Counted from the stretch's first letter, positions 15,055 to 24,683 are shown. The stretch: DNA of 33,185 nt from an uncultured Bacilli bacterium (GCA_947627635.1 CANQWT010000008.1:1-33185), one strand, 5' to 3'. Made by a program: numbers and translations. The notes: generated by a model from the letters alone, not told the origin.

Positions 15055-16338
15055 TTACTGTTCACGTTTTTTCTTTGCAACCTTCTTAACAGCATTGCGA
15101 TAGAAAGGTACAAGCTTTGTAAAAACAAAATACATAATAGGATGAATAACATAATCAAATTCACCAATGAATTCAACATAATTACCACCAAATTTCTTCT
15201 TAAATTCATGAAGTCCCAATAAAGGATTTTCTTTTTGTAAATCTCCAATTGTCCCAAATTGGTCATAAATTTTAAGCTTCTTATCATGACAATACCTCAA
15301 ATGCTCTTGATAAGTTTTGTAATTGGTATAAGTATCTGTCAAAATATTGTGATTTCCAGCATAAAGCACCCAAGCCTTATCACCATATTCAATAATAAAA
15401 TGTGCACTTAAAACAATAGGACTTGAATATTCTTTAGCAAGTGTTTGATATCTTACTAAATCACCCTCAATTTTAGTCTTTCTCTTTTCAATTTCTTGCT
15501 TCTTTGTATTTTGACTTTTACTTAAGTTCTCTTTCGGTAAGCTTTCTAATTCTTCTTTCAAGCCTTTTAAAATTTCTTCCTGATGCGCAATAATCTTTGT
15601 TAAATCTACACTTCCAATAAACAAATTACAACAATTATCTTTATTCCAAATCGAATATAGTGACTGATAATACTGTTCATCATGCGTAATAAAATCTTTT
15701 CTGTTTTCTGTTAGAACCATGAGATTATAAAATGTTTTGATATCTTTTTCCGTTCCAATTTCAACTTTTACATCAAAATCCTCAGCTTTTTTAATTCGTT
15801 GCTTGGTTGTCTTTGAAAAGCGATTTTCAATTTGTTCCAAACTTTCCGTTAAATCAATTCGAAAAGAATAGCGAGGTTGCATCGTTTCAAAGTTTTTAGT
15901 AAAACCTAAATGTTTGTAGCCAAGAGACTTCAAAAACAAATAAACTTCATCCTCTTTTTCTTTGATAACATTTCCTAAAGCATCCTCTTCATGATAAATA
16001 ATATCAGGGTCAATTTTAAAGAAAATTCCTTTATGTTCCTTCACATATTTCTTAATATTTTCCGTAAATTCACGGACTAATTTTTGATTGTGATAATCTA
16101 AAACAAAGCCTCTTGGAATATAAAAGTAAGAATAACCTAAAGGAAGATGCTTTTCCAAAAGAAGGGCTGTTGCATGCAATTTGTTTTTTGTATCTACTAA
16201 TCCAACATAGTGTGGAGTTAAGTGTTTTTCGCATTTTGAAAACTCACCCCAAGCATAAGCTTGTAAGAAATGTCCCTTAGGATGGTTTTTTACAAATGTT
16301 TCATATTTTTCTTTGTCTACGTTTTCTATCCATTTCAT
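15055..16338 (-). CDS. FemABX-family aminoacyl-tRNA-dependent peptidoglycan ligase
   Basis: This is a 427-residue FemABX protein. The family adds an amino acid from aminoacyl-tRNA to the Lys side chain of lipid II or to a growing interpeptide bridge at the inner face of the membrane. Two GNAT-like halves are visible. The N-terminal half has FLQAYAWGEFSK and YFYIPRGFVLDY, and the C-terminal half has AWVLYAGNHN and YDQFGTIGD plus the family's terminal FKKKFGGNYVEFIGEFD. Between them (about 250-300) lies a charged coiled-coil arm as in FemA. It has GAGGTTAG before the ATG and an extended -10 TGGTATAAT near 16360. The amino acid transferred cannot be read; Ala, Ser or Gly are usual. Confidence 0.93.
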   Translation of the reverse strand: MKWIENVDKEKYETFVKNHPKGHFLQAYAWGEFSKCEKHLTPHYVGLVDTKNKLHATALLLEKHLPLGYSYFYIPRGFVLDYHNQKLVREFTENIKKYVKEHKGIFFKIDPDIIYHEEDALGNVIKEKEDEVYLFLKSLGYKHLGFTKNFETMQPRYSFRIDLTESLEQIENRFSKTTKQRIKKAEDFDVKVEIGTEKDIKTFYNLMVLTENRKDFITHDEQYYQSLYSIWNKDNCCNLFIGSVDLTKIIAHQEEILKGLKEELESLPKENLSKSQNTKKQEIEKRKTKIEGDLVRYQTLAKEYSSPIVLSAHFIIEYGDKAWVLYAGNHNILTDTYTNYKTYQEHLRYCHDKKLKIYDQFGTIGDLQKENPLLGLHEFKKKFGGNYVEFIGEFDYVIHPIMYFVFTKLVPFYRNAVKKVAKKKREQ

Positions 16339-16390
16339 AAGTATCTAACCTCATTTCTTATTATACCACATCTTCCATATTTATAAGATA

Positions 16391-16417
16391 TAAAAAGAAG
16401 AGACTTTTACTCTTCTT
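16391..16417 (-). terminator. Intrinsic terminator of trxB
   Basis: On the minus strand AAGAAGAG / CTCTTCTT forms a perfect 8-bp stem with a 7-nt loop and is followed by T residues. The stem includes the last codons and stop of trxB. Confidence 0.85.
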
Positions 16418-17306
16418 GATTTTTCATCTCTCTAATTGCCACAGTTGCAGCTAAACTTCCATCACTTACTGCAGTAGTTAACTGTCTTAATAACTTGACT
16501 TGATTATCACCTGCCACATAAATCATAGGGGTTTTGGTATGAACACCATCTGGAGATAAGATATAACCTTTCTCATCTAAATCAATGACATTCGAAAACA
16601 TTTCATTCTTAGGCTCTTGTCCAATGGCAATAAATAGTCCATCAACTTCTAATTCTTCTTCTTTTCCTTCCTTGAGTACTGTAATCTTCTCTAGCTTAGA
16701 ACTACCATATAGAGCCTTGACTTCAGCATTCATCACAAACGATACATTTTCACATTCTTCTAGTTCTTTTGCATACTTTTCCTCTCCCCTAAAACGGTCT
16801 CTTCGATGGATTAAATAAACTTTCTTGGCAATTTGAGATAAGTAAATTGCATCTTCCAAAGCACTATTTCCACCACCATTTACAGCAACAACCTTATCTT
16901 TAAAAAGTGGTCCATCACAAGTTGCACAATAAGAAACACCTTTCCCAATAAAGTCTTGTTCTCTATCAAGATTTAGCTTTCTGTTTTTCGCACCTGTGGC
17001 AATAATGATGCTTCGTCCTTTGTATGTTCCTTTATTTGTAGTAACTTCCTTGTCTTCACTAATGTGCAATGCTGGTTCAAAACGAATTTCTACTCCTAGT
17101 TTTTCAACTTGATGAAAGAGTGTCTTCGCAAACTCAACTCCACTAATACTTTCAATTCCTGGATAGTTTTCAACTCGATGAGCATTTAAAATTTGTCCTC
17201 CATATGCTGTTGCCTCTAGCATTAACACTTTCTTTTTCGCACGAAGTGCATATAAAGCACTCGTAAGTCCCGCAGGACCTGCACCTATAATAATAATATC
17301 GTACAT
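16407..17306 (-). CDS. trxB: Thioredoxin reductase
   Basis: This 299-residue FAD- and NADPH-dependent enzyme reduces thioredoxin. The FAD site is IIIGAGPAGLTSALYA near the N-terminus, the redox disulfide is CATCDG (about residue 133-138), and the NADPH site is VNGGGNSALEDA with HRRDRFR. The C-terminal FAD motif is YVAGDNQ with QLTTAVSDGSLAA. The length is slightly short of the usual 305-320 but complete. The ORF track begins 17 codons upstream, but ATG 17306 follows a strong GGAGGAAAT site and matches family starts. It is monocistronic, with a hairpin terminator over its stop. Confidence 0.96.
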   Translation of the reverse strand: MYDIIIIGAGPAGLTSALYALRAKKKVLMLEATAYGGQILNAHRVENYPGIESISGVEFAKTLFHQVEKLGVEIRFEPALHISEDKEVTTNKGTYKGRSIIIATGAKNRKLNLDREQDFIGKGVSYCATCDGPLFKDKVVAVNGGGNSALEDAIYLSQIAKKVYLIHRRDRFRGEEKYAKELEECENVSFVMNAEVKALYGSSKLEKITVLKEGKEEELEVDGLFIAIGQEPKNEMFSNVIDLDEKGYILSPDGVHTKTPMIYVAGDNQVKLLRQLTTAVSDGSLAATVAIREMKNQEE

Positions 17307-17402
17307 ATTTCCTCCATTTGAACTATTTTTAATAGTCTTTCCTAAATTTACATCCATATTCTTTTATATTTTCACATCTACCACTTAATTGTAAAAAATC
17401 AT

Positions 17403-17434
17403 TCAAAAAAAATCAACCTTTTCTAAGGCTGATT
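17403..17434 (-). terminator. Intrinsic terminator of the 229-residue ORF
   Basis: On the minus strand AATCAGCCTT / AAGGTTGATT forms a 10-bp stem with one mismatch and a 4-nt loop, merging into eight T residues. Confidence 0.85.
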
Positions 17435-17460
17435 GACAGAATTGAAAATCCATTTTCTTT

Positions 17461-18150
17461 CTAATTATAATCTTTTAATTTGTTCATTCTCAGTAAAATT
17501 TTGGTCTCGATATTGTCATACTTTGCCGTAATTTCTAAGTGATAGATACCTTTATCTTGAATGTATTTTGTAACATCACTTATATATTTACCATCATAAA
17601 GTTCTTTATCCTTCTTCTCCTTTTTTATAATCGTAAGATGGGTGTATTTCGTATCACTCATTTTAACCCATTTTTGATTTCTACCATCAAAACTACAACG
17701 AACTTGCTTCTTATTTTTAAGACAACTATAAGATTGGATTTTCAGTTTGAAATCTCCTCGATGATGGTTATACTCATAATAAAAATTCTCATTCCCATAA
17801 ATATAGTCAATATTGCGATAATAGCGATTTACATTGACTAAATAAGGAATTACAGAGATTTTTTGCTTCAGATGGGTTTCTACTGCCACAATTGTATCAT
17901 TGACTTTGACTTCATAGACACGACTTTTATTTTCAGGGTATTCAAAAGGAATATCGATTTCTATCGTATGAAAAATCAGTTTAATCAAAAGAACTACAAG
18001 TGCGAGAACAACCAAAATCAAAAAGTACTTTTTCATTTGAGTTCGTTTGACTTGATTGTCATACTTTTTAAGTTCCAAAACGATTTCTCTACTCTGTTTT
18101 ACCAATTCTGCGTTGTTATGAGCCTTGGGTAAATCTTGTTGTTTCATCAC
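17461..18150 (-). CDS. Single-pass membrane protein with extracytoplasmic domain, unknown function
   Basis: I do not recognise this family. The roughly 42-residue Lys-rich cytoplasmic start is followed by one TM (about residues 43-61). An external part of about 165 residues is beta-rich by pattern, with alternating hydrophobics, several Tyr, and a CLKNKKQVRC Cys pair about nine residues apart that could form a disulfide. The end pattern (YHLEITAKYD then LLRMNKL) looks like the last strands of an immunoglobulin-like domain. It has its own promoter (18178-18206) and terminator, so it is monocistronic. GGGGTGGAG precedes two adjacent ATGs; the second (18147) has the better spacing, so the start is uncertain by one codon. 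Confidence 0.78.
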   Translation of the reverse strand: MMKQQDLPKAHNNAELVKQSREIVLELKKYDNQVKRTQMKKYFLILVVLALVVLLIKLIFHTIEIDIPFEYPENKSRVYEVKVNDTIVAVETHLKQKISVIPYLVNVNRYYRNIDYIYGNENFYYEYNHHRGDFKLKIQSYSCLKNKKQVRCSFDGRNQKWVKMSDTKYTHLTIIKKEKKDKELYDGKYISDVTKYIQDKGIYHLEITAKYDNIETKILLRMNKLKDYN

Positions 18151-18177
18151 TCCACCCCCTAAAGGAATTTTCTTACT

Positions 18178-18206
18178 ATAATAACAAAAGAGGTGAAAAA
18201 TGTCTA
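18178..18206 (-). promoter_or_regulatory. Promoter of the 229-residue membrane protein
   Basis: On the minus strand TAGACA (18201-18206), 17 bp, TATTAT (18178-18183); each box is one base from consensus. Confidence 0.75.
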
Positions 18207-18222
18207 CTTAAAATTGAGAGAA

Positions 18223-20046
18223 TTACCCTAAAATTCGACGAACCCATTTCACATATTCTTGTACAACATTGCTAGTTTTACTCTCGTAAATGGTATTTTT
18301 AGCTAAAGTGATATTGTCTGTGATAATATTATCAACGTTTAAATCTATCATTTTCTGAATATTTTCTTTTGTATTAACTGTCCAAACATAAAGTTCTTTT
18401 CCAGCCTTATGAACTTGTCTTACTAAAGTTCTAGTGACACTAGATGCTTCTATACTAAAATGGTCGGCAGCATCAAGCTCTGTAATCTTACCATAAGCAA
18501 GGCTCATGACATAAACTGTTTCAACATTTTTAGAAGCTTTTTTAACTTTTTCTAAGACTTCATAGACTTGAGAGGTAATCACACAATTCTTTTCAAAATG
18601 ATATTTTTGAATGAGTGACACCACATCTTCTTCAAAATGTTTCTCTTTGCCTGTTGGCTTTAACTCAATGTTTAACTTGATACGGTTTTCTTTGGCATAA
18701 CGAATAACTTCTTCTAAAAGAGGAATTCTCGCGTCTTTATATTTAGGATTTAGAAAACTTCCAGCATCTAAGTTTTGAACCTCATCATAAGTTACATCCC
18801 ATGTGTTCTTATTGACGCCTGTAGTTCTTTTTAAATTGGTATCATGTAGGACAATGAGCTTTAAATCTTTGGTTTGCTGCACATCAAGTTCTACCCATGA
18901 AGCTCCTAGTTTTTTCGCGCCTTGAAAAGCAAGCATTGTATTTTCAGGATATTTGATAGAAGCTCCACGATGGGCTGTGACTTCCATTGTTCTTACATAT
19001 TCAATATTCATATTATATCCTCCATTGAGGACTGAAGTTGTAAGTAACGTACCACTAAGAAGAACTAAAACAAGGATAACATATTTTAAAATTTGTGCCA
19101 TTTTCTTCTTCTTTTGAACCGTTTTACCCTTTTCTTCTACTGGAATAGAAATAATTTTTTCCTGTTTTTCTTCTTTATGAAGATAGAATAAGACACTAAT
19201 CATTGCATAACTAATCGGTGTTGTCAAAAGGAACATGACAATTAAAGAAATGGCAATCAGCATCCAAACAACAGTAATTGATAGATTTTCTATCACTTTA
19301 ATTTTTCCTAAAAATTGGTAAACTAAAACGATGATAAAGATACCTAAAACAAGCATAAAGATATAGAATATAGCAATTAAAACTTGTGTAAGTATTAAGA
19401 ATAAGCAGTCTTTTATTCTGTGCTTTTTACTTAAACAGATACTTCTTTTTCGAGCCTCTTTAAACGTACAGTTTTCAAGTACAAAGTAGTGTAAGACATA
19501 AAACCATCTAAAAAATAGATAAAGAAGTCCAAGAAATAAAACAGCATACAAAAGAAGTAAGAAGGAATTTTGATAAATATAGTCTTTAATAAACTCAGGA
19601 ATTTTAATGGTTGTAATAAAGCCCTGTGATATTCCTATGTTTAAAAATGGAATTAAAAACAAAACTAAGAACGGTAAGAAAATATTGCGAACGTGAAAGA
19701 CTTGAAGTGACTTAGAAAGTGCCATTAAAAAGGCATCTTTTATCGTGATTTTCTTTTTCTCATTGGAACAGGCTAAAATAATGATGACTGTACTAATATC
19801 TAATAATGTATAAAAGGTAAGTACAATGAGTAACAAAACTAAAAAGAAAAGTGTAAACGGATGAAGTAAAAAGGAAATACAATTTTCAAATGTTAAGTAA
19901 TCATAACCACTCCATTTTGTTAATAAACTAAACAATGTTAAAAACAAAGGTACAAAGATGAGCGTTGTCAAAAGTTTATAAATAAGTTCAAACCCTAATA
20001 GTGTTTTAAAATTATAGTTTAAGAGTTGTTTGAATTTTTTACGCAT
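18223..20046 (-). CDS. Membrane-anchored glycerophosphodiester phosphodiesterase
   Basis: This is a 607-residue two-part protein. The N-terminal half (to about residue 345) holds about seven to eight membrane segments and resembles the GPDPase membrane domain. The C-terminal half is an extracytoplasmic GDPD catalytic barrel with VTAHRGASIKYPENT, VELDVQ, IVLHDTNLKR, LNIELKP and the terminal YVWTVN, i.e. both catalytic His and the metal-binding acids. It may act on lipoteichoic acid or phospholipid head groups outside the cell; that is inference from topology. The ORF track starts at TTG, but ATG 20046 with GGAAGTG at good spacing is chosen. A separate extended -10 (TGTTATAAT, about 20066) and the MMPL terminator suggest independent transcription. 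Confidence 0.9.
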   Translation of the reverse strand: MRKKFKQLLNYNFKTLLGFELIYKLLTTLIFVPLFLTLFSLLTKWSGYDYLTFENCISFLLHPFTLFFLVLLLIVLTFYTLLDISTVIIILACSNEKKKITIKDAFLMALSKSLQVFHVRNIFLPFLVLFLIPFLNIGISQGFITTIKIPEFIKDYIYQNSFLLLLYAVLFLGLLYLFFRWFYVLHYFVLENCTFKEARKRSICLSKKHRIKDCLFLILTQVLIAIFYIFMLVLGIFIIVLVYQFLGKIKVIENLSITVVWMLIAISLIVMFLLTTPISYAMISVLFYLHKEEKQEKIISIPVEEKGKTVQKKKKMAQILKYVILVLVLLSGTLLTTSVLNGGYNMNIEYVRTMEVTAHRGASIKYPENTMLAFQGAKKLGASWVELDVQQTKDLKLIVLHDTNLKRTTGVNKNTWDVTYDEVQNLDAGSFLNPKYKDARIPLLEEVIRYAKENRIKLNIELKPTGKEKHFEEDVVSLIQKYHFEKNCVITSQVYEVLEKVKKASKNVETVYVMSLAYGKITELDAADHFSIEASSVTRTLVRQVHKAGKELYVWTVNTKENIQKMIDLNVDNIITDNITLAKNTIYESKTSNVVQEYVKWVRRILG

Positions 20047-20088
20047 AGTCATCACTTCCAAATTTATTATAACATAAACTATCTCATG

Positions 20089-20117
20089 CGAAAAAAGAAT
20101 TGTTTTCTACAACTCTT
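20089..20117 (-). terminator. Intrinsic terminator overlapping the MMPL stop codon
   Basis: On the minus strand AAGAGTTGT / ACAATTCTT pair (9 bp, one G-U, 5-nt loop), followed by TTTTTT. The stem covers the last codons of the transporter gene. Confidence 0.75.
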
Positions 20118-23100
20118 TTCTTCTTTTCTTTATAAAGAGCTTATCACAACAAGCTAAAATGGCAGGAAGTAAGACGAGTATCAAAATGGTAGAACAAATT
20201 GTTCCTTCTGAAATGGTCTTACAAATTTTAGAGGCAATTGCTGAAGTAAAACAAGCAATAATCAAAGTTACTATAATTAAAATAGAACTAGAAGTAAAAA
20301 TGGTATGAGCTGACTGTTTATAGGAAGATATGACAGCATCTTTAATGGACATACTTTTACGGTGTTCCAAATAGTATGAAGTATATAAAATCGCATAATC
20401 AATGGTCGCACCCATTAAAATACTTTGAACAATAAGTAAAGCAATAAAGTAGACATTATCACCTGTAATCGTAAGTATTCCCATAGTTAAGTAAACAGCA
20501 CACTGAATGATAAACACTAAAATCAAAGGAATAATAAGCGACTTAAAGGTCAAGGCTACCACAATGAAAATTGCAAGCATTGTGATAATGGTTATCAAGT
20601 TGAGTTCATTATTAAACGTCTTTTGCATTTCATTTGCCATTGGTGAGTTTCCAATGATATAAAATTCCTGCATCTCTTTTTTTAGAAGTTTTTCCAGCGT
20701 ATCTATTTTCTTAAATAGCCTCTTGCTTTCAACATTCAAATTGGTATTTAACACAATTCTTGAATACTCTTTTCCCACTAATTGCTTTTTCGCATCTAAA
20801 ACGGTCTTCTTCGCATCAGTAATATCCTTTCGCATCGTGCCATCTATAAAATCTTGATATCGTTCATCTTTTAAAATGGTCTGATTTAAATAAGTTACAA
20901 ATTCTTGAATAGTCATCATCCATTCTTCGTGATAGTTTCGAGAGCTTCCATAATAAGTATAGAGTACATCAATTAAGTTTTTCTCTACCGTATTAGAAAG
21001 TGTCGATAAAATTGCAAAGATTTCTTTGGAAGTATAACACACATGATTTTGACTAGCTTTCATAATTGCCTGAGCTGTTTGAAGTTTACTCAACTTGTTT
21101 GGAGTAAATTTATCTTGATAAGCTTCGTTTGTTGCAACAGTATTGAGTAAAAAATCAACAAACTCTTCTAAAGATGCGAACTTCTCTGTAGAACGGTACT
21201 GATAACAATATAGTCCATATAATAACTGAACACTTTCTCTATCTAGTCCAAGTAAGTTGGCTAAAGATGTACTATCATATTTTTGATTTTCTAAGACACT
21301 TGTAATAATTGTTCTTACCCAAGTAAGTTCCTTCAGCATAGAGCCTGTTAAAGCATTTTGAAATACGGAAGCATCTTTGTTATCCAAAATAAAGTCAATG
21401 AACTCTAAAGGTGTTAAGACCGTGGTGTTATTCATAGTCTTATAAAGGGTGTAAATCTTTTCAAATGTTACCTCATCAGCTTCTAAGAAAGCTGATAAAT
21501 CTTTGGCACTAAAGCTTTGATTATTTTCCGCAGAAGTCATTATCTTTTCAAGGAACTGAAGTTTTAAAACAGTCGCATCATCAAGCTCTATGAACTTATT
21601 AGTTTCTAAAGTTAATAAGTCGTTAACAAATTGAGATGGAGTAGTTTGTAAAGATAGTTGTCCTCTTACTAAATCGATGAAATGATAGAGTTGATTGATT
21701 TGCTTTCTATCCAAATTTAAAAGGCTTGCAAGAGACGTGTAATCATACTCTGTTGTATCACTTAAAAGTGTTTGATTTTGTTTGAGTTCTTCCAATAGAG
21801 TTGTATCAAAGTCTTCTAAATACGTTGTCTTTTCTTGGACTTCTAAAAGTCCATTCAAAAAGTCCATTACTGTATGAGTGTTCGTATTTTCTTGCTCTAG
21901 CTCTTTTAAAAGTAATAGTTCTTTTACCTTCTCTTCACTCATTTCAAAAAGAGTAGAAATTTCACTAGTAGTCATTTCTCTTTGAATGGTCTTCACATTA
22001 CTGAAGGTCGATAAGAGTTTCATCTGCGTTTGCGTTTTTGTATCTAATAAGCTTTGGTAAGAAGGATTTTTAGCAACAGTTTCTAAAACAAAGCTAGAAA
22101 AATCTTGAATGGTCAGTGTTGGTTCTTCGAAATTGAGAGAAACATAATATTGATAGATTTGTCTAACAAGTTCTTCATCCAGTCCAAAGAACTTTGCCAT
22201 CGAAGAAAAATCTTTTGCCTCAGTTAACTGTTCTTCTACAAGGAAAGGACTTAGTCTTTCTATCTGGCCTCTTGCTTCTTTAGAAATTCTTCCTGCATAC
22301 TTTTCATTCGTTAAAACATTATGATTTATAAATTCAATGAAGGATTTGAGTGAGAGTTTTGTATCATGATTTAAGCTCAAGTAATAAATCATCAACTCTT
22401 CCTGACTGTCGTTATCAATTTCAAGGAGTTTTGAAAACTCTTCCTGACTTCTTGCTCTAGTCCTCTCATTTGTCAAGACAAAGTTTTTTAAACGAGTAAT
22501 ATCCTGTCTTGTAGCTTCGTCAATTTCTTTACTGGTCTTAGGATTTGTTAAAGCTTCTTGTTCAATAAAATCAATAAACTGTTCGAAAGTCATTTTGGTT
22601 TGGGTCTCATCCTGATTATAATAGTTATAATAAATGATTTTTAATAAGTAATCATCGACTTCTACATTAGAACCTAAATCTTTCAGTTGTTGTTTTAAAT
22701 CCTTATAAGTTAAACGCTCATCAATGGTATTGCCATAGCCTAAAACTTCTTTGAAGTCTTCATCTTGTTCGAGTTTATCGAGATACTTTCTAATTTTTTC
22801 TTCTTCCTTATTATTATAGACAATTGCCATTTGATTATTTTCTTGGAAAACTTTAGAAATCTCATCTGACTGACGGTCCGTATAGTCAATTTTTAAATTT
22901 CCTTTCAATAGGAAGCTTCCTACAAAAACAAGAAGTAATAGTGGAAGTGATAGGAAGCGAAAGCGATAACTCATTTTTCCAAGAGAAGTGAGCTTTAATG
23001 CAGGGCTTTTCTTTTTGGTCTTCTCAATTTGCTTATCAAACATTAAAATGAGTGCGGGAAGGACAAAGAAAATACAAATTAGGCTAAATAAAACACCTTT

Positions 23101-23964
23101 AGCTAAAATGAAACCTAAGTCTTTTCCAATTTTAAAGCTCATGAAAACAAGCGCTAAAAGTCCTACAATGGTCGTAATAGAACTACTAGAAATAGACTGG
23201 AATGCTTGATGAAGTGCTTGTTTCATTGCCACAACTTTATCAGGTGTTTTCTTCTTTTCTTGGTCATATCGGTTCATCAACATAATGGAATAGTCCATCG
23301 ATAAAGCCATTTGTAATATCGCAGAAATAGAGTTTGTAATATGAGAAATACTAGGAAAGAAGATATTGGTTCCTTTATTGAGGACCACAGCCATCAAAAT
23401 AGTTATTAAGAATAAGAATGGTTCTACATAAGAAGAACACATGATTATCAAAATGATTAAAGCACAGAAGACTGCAAGGGCAACAATCCAAATAGATAAT
23501 ACTGTTTTATTACACTCATCAACTTCCCCACTTGTATAAAATTCATAATCTTGATACTTTTTGATGATGGTATTATAAACTTTTTTGGCAATAGATTCAT
23601 CTTCTTTCCCTTCGATGGTTAGAACATAAAGCGTATTATTGCCTTTGTTGTAGTCTTCAGTCTTGTCATAATCAACTTTTTTGACATGTTCTATTCCTTC
23701 TAGTTCTTCTTTAATGATTTCCTTTTCCTTTGCTTTTAAGTCTTTAAACATAATATTTAAACTACACTCGTCTATCCCTTTAAAAGCTTCTTCCATTTTA
23801 TCCATACCAATTCTTGTTTTTGAAGTATCTAGCAAGTATTTAGAAATATCATAGTTGATTTTGACAGAATTTGAAAAATATAGAGATACTCCTGTCAAAA
23901 GTATAAAAATACATAAAATTAAATATCGTTTATCAATAATAAAATCTGTTATTTTTTTCATCAT
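20107..23964 (-). CDS. MMPL/RND-superfamily transporter with large repeat-containing insert
   Basis: This 1285-residue membrane protein starts with one TM (about 12-30) and a short external part. A first six-TM MMPL block (about 155-370) includes SMDYSIMLMNRYDQE. A second block near the C-terminus (about 1120-1280) includes the matching GATIDYAILYTSYYLEH. The paired Asp-Tyr residues in these two motifs fit the proton relay of RND proteins. Such proteins use the proton motive force to move lipids or hydrophobic compounds. Between the blocks, about residues 445-1080 are hydrophilic and made of roughly eight ~80-residue helical repeats. Typical 2-block Firmicute MMPL proteins are about 700-1000 residues, so this insert is large. 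The TATAAT box at 23996 serves it, and a divergent TetR gene with an 18-bp palindrome suggests repression. Two adjacent ATGs follow GAGGGAAG. Confidence 0.9.
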   Translation of the reverse strand: MMKKITDFIIDKRYLILCIFILLTGVSLYFSNSVKINYDISKYLLDTSKTRIGMDKMEEAFKGIDECSLNIMFKDLKAKEKEIIKEELEGIEHVKKVDYDKTEDYNKGNNTLYVLTIEGKEDESIAKKVYNTIIKKYQDYEFYTSGEVDECNKTVLSIWIVALAVFCALIILIIMCSSYVEPFLFLITILMAVVLNKGTNIFFPSISHITNSISAILQMALSMDYSIMLMNRYDQEKKKTPDKVVAMKQALHQAFQSISSSSITTIVGLLALVFMSFKIGKDLGFILAKGVLFSLICIFFVLPALILMFDKQIEKTKKKSPALKLTSLGKMSYRFRFLSLPLLLLVFVGSFLLKGNLKIDYTDRQSDEISKVFQENNQMAIVYNNKEEEKIRKYLDKLEQDEDFKEVLGYGNTIDERLTYKDLKQQLKDLGSNVEVDDYLLKIIYYNYYNQDETQTKMTFEQFIDFIEQEALTNPKTSKEIDEATRQDITRLKNFVLTNERTRARSQEEFSKLLEIDNDSQEELMIYYLSLNHDTKLSLKSFIEFINHNVLTNEKYAGRISKEARGQIERLSPFLVEEQLTEAKDFSSMAKFFGLDEELVRQIYQYYVSLNFEEPTLTIQDFSSFVLETVAKNPSYQSLLDTKTQTQMKLLSTFSNVKTIQREMTTSEISTLFEMSEEKVKELLLLKELEQENTNTHTVMDFLNGLLEVQEKTTYLEDFDTTLLEELKQNQTLLSDTTEYDYTSLASLLNLDRKQINQLYHFIDLVRGQLSLQTTPSQFVNDLLTLETNKFIELDDATVLKLQFLEKIMTSAENNQSFSAKDLSAFLEADEVTFEKIYTLYKTMNNTTVLTPLEFIDFILDNKDASVFQNALTGSMLKELTWVRTIITSVLENQKYDSTSLANLLGLDRESVQLLYGLYCYQYRSTEKFASLEEFVDFLLNTVATNEAYQDKFTPNKLSKLQTAQAIMKASQNHVCYTSKEIFAILSTLSNTVEKNLIDVLYTYYGSSRNYHEEWMMTIQEFVTYLNQTILKDERYQDFIDGTMRKDITDAKKTVLDAKKQLVGKEYSRIVLNTNLNVESKRLFKKIDTLEKLLKKEMQEFYIIGNSPMANEMQKTFNNELNLITIITMLAIFIVVALTFKSLIIPLILVFIIQCAVYLTMGILTITGDNVYFIALLIVQSILMGATIDYAILYTSYYLEHRKSMSIKDAVISSYKQSAHTIFTSSSILIIVTLIIACFTSAIASKICKTISEGTICSTILILVLLPAILACCDKLFIKKRRKEL

Positions 23965-23995
23965 TACGTCTTCCCTCTTTTCAAGTCCACACTAC

Positions 23996-24102
23996 ATTAT
24001 ATTAAGCACACTGTTGAAATGGAAGTATAAATATTCAAAAAGTGTCTAAATTTAGACACAATTGTTAAAAATGTTTTATTATTTATCTTTTTGTGGTATA
24101 AT
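23996..24102. promoter_or_regulatory. Divergent promoters and 18-bp palindromic operator
   Basis: The perfect palindrome GTGTCTAAATTTAGACAC (24042-24059) stands between a minus-strand TATAAT (23996-24001) for the transporter and a plus-strand extended -10, TGGTATAAT (24094-24102), for the TetR gene. It is the likely TetR binding site, and both transcripts could be controlled from it. Confidence 0.75.
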
Positions 24103-24131
24103 AAGCTTTGTTTTAAAAGGAGTTGAAAGAA

Positions 24132-24683
24132 ATGAAAGTTCAATGTCTAAATTCTTCTTCTATCAAAACAAGAGAACGAATTAAAAAAGCTCTTGTCACT
24201 TTAATTCATGAGAAGAAGTGTCTTGATAAAATTACGGTCAAAGAGCTTGTAGAAAAAGCTGATATTACAAGAAGTACTTTTTATACGCATTATGATAATC
24301 TTGACCAAGTTGCGAATGAGTATCAAATGCAAACAATTGAACTTTTATGTAGTGATGATTTAAAGCTTTATTCAAAAGATGATATCTTAAATTATTTTAA
24401 TACACTCTATACTTGCCTAAAGGAAAATGAAGAAACTTATCGATTACTATTAACGTCCAATGATACTCTTTTCTTTTTAGAAAAGCTTAAGATTATTGCT
24501 AGTAGAAAAATCAAGGATGCTTTAGGAATAACGATGAATAGTGATGCTAAAAATCTTACAATATCCTTTTTTATGAATGGGATTATGATAGAAATTGTAA
24601 GATACTTTCGAGGGGAAAGTACTGTGACTTTAGAAGAATTATTTGAACAAATAAAAAAATGGTTTGAACGACTATTCATTTAG
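24132..24683 (+). CDS. TetR/AcrR-family transcriptional regulator
   Basis: This 183-residue regulator has an N-terminal helix-turn-helix domain (about 10-60) with ITVKELVEKADITRSTFYTHYDNLDQV, a textbook TetR recognition helix and YxHF-like end. A helical ligand/dimer domain of the Firmicute TetR C-terminal type follows. The ORF track starts at TTG 24123, but that is too close to the AAGGAG; ATG 24132 fits. It is divergent from the MMPL transporter and probably represses it, and itself, through the 24042-24059 palindrome. The inducer is unknown. Confidence 0.92.
   Translation: MKVQCLNSSSIKTRERIKKALVTLIHEKKCLDKITVKELVEKADITRSTFYTHYDNLDQVANEYQMQTIELLCSDDLKLYSKDDILNYFNTLYTCLKENEETYRLLLTSNDTLFFLEKLKIIASRKIKDALGITMNSDAKNLTISFFMNGIMIEIVRYFRGESTVTLEELFEQIKKWFERLFI

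Noticed and set aside
15033-15287. 84-residue ORF on the minus strand
   Set aside because: It is an alternative frame inside the end of the FemABX gene.
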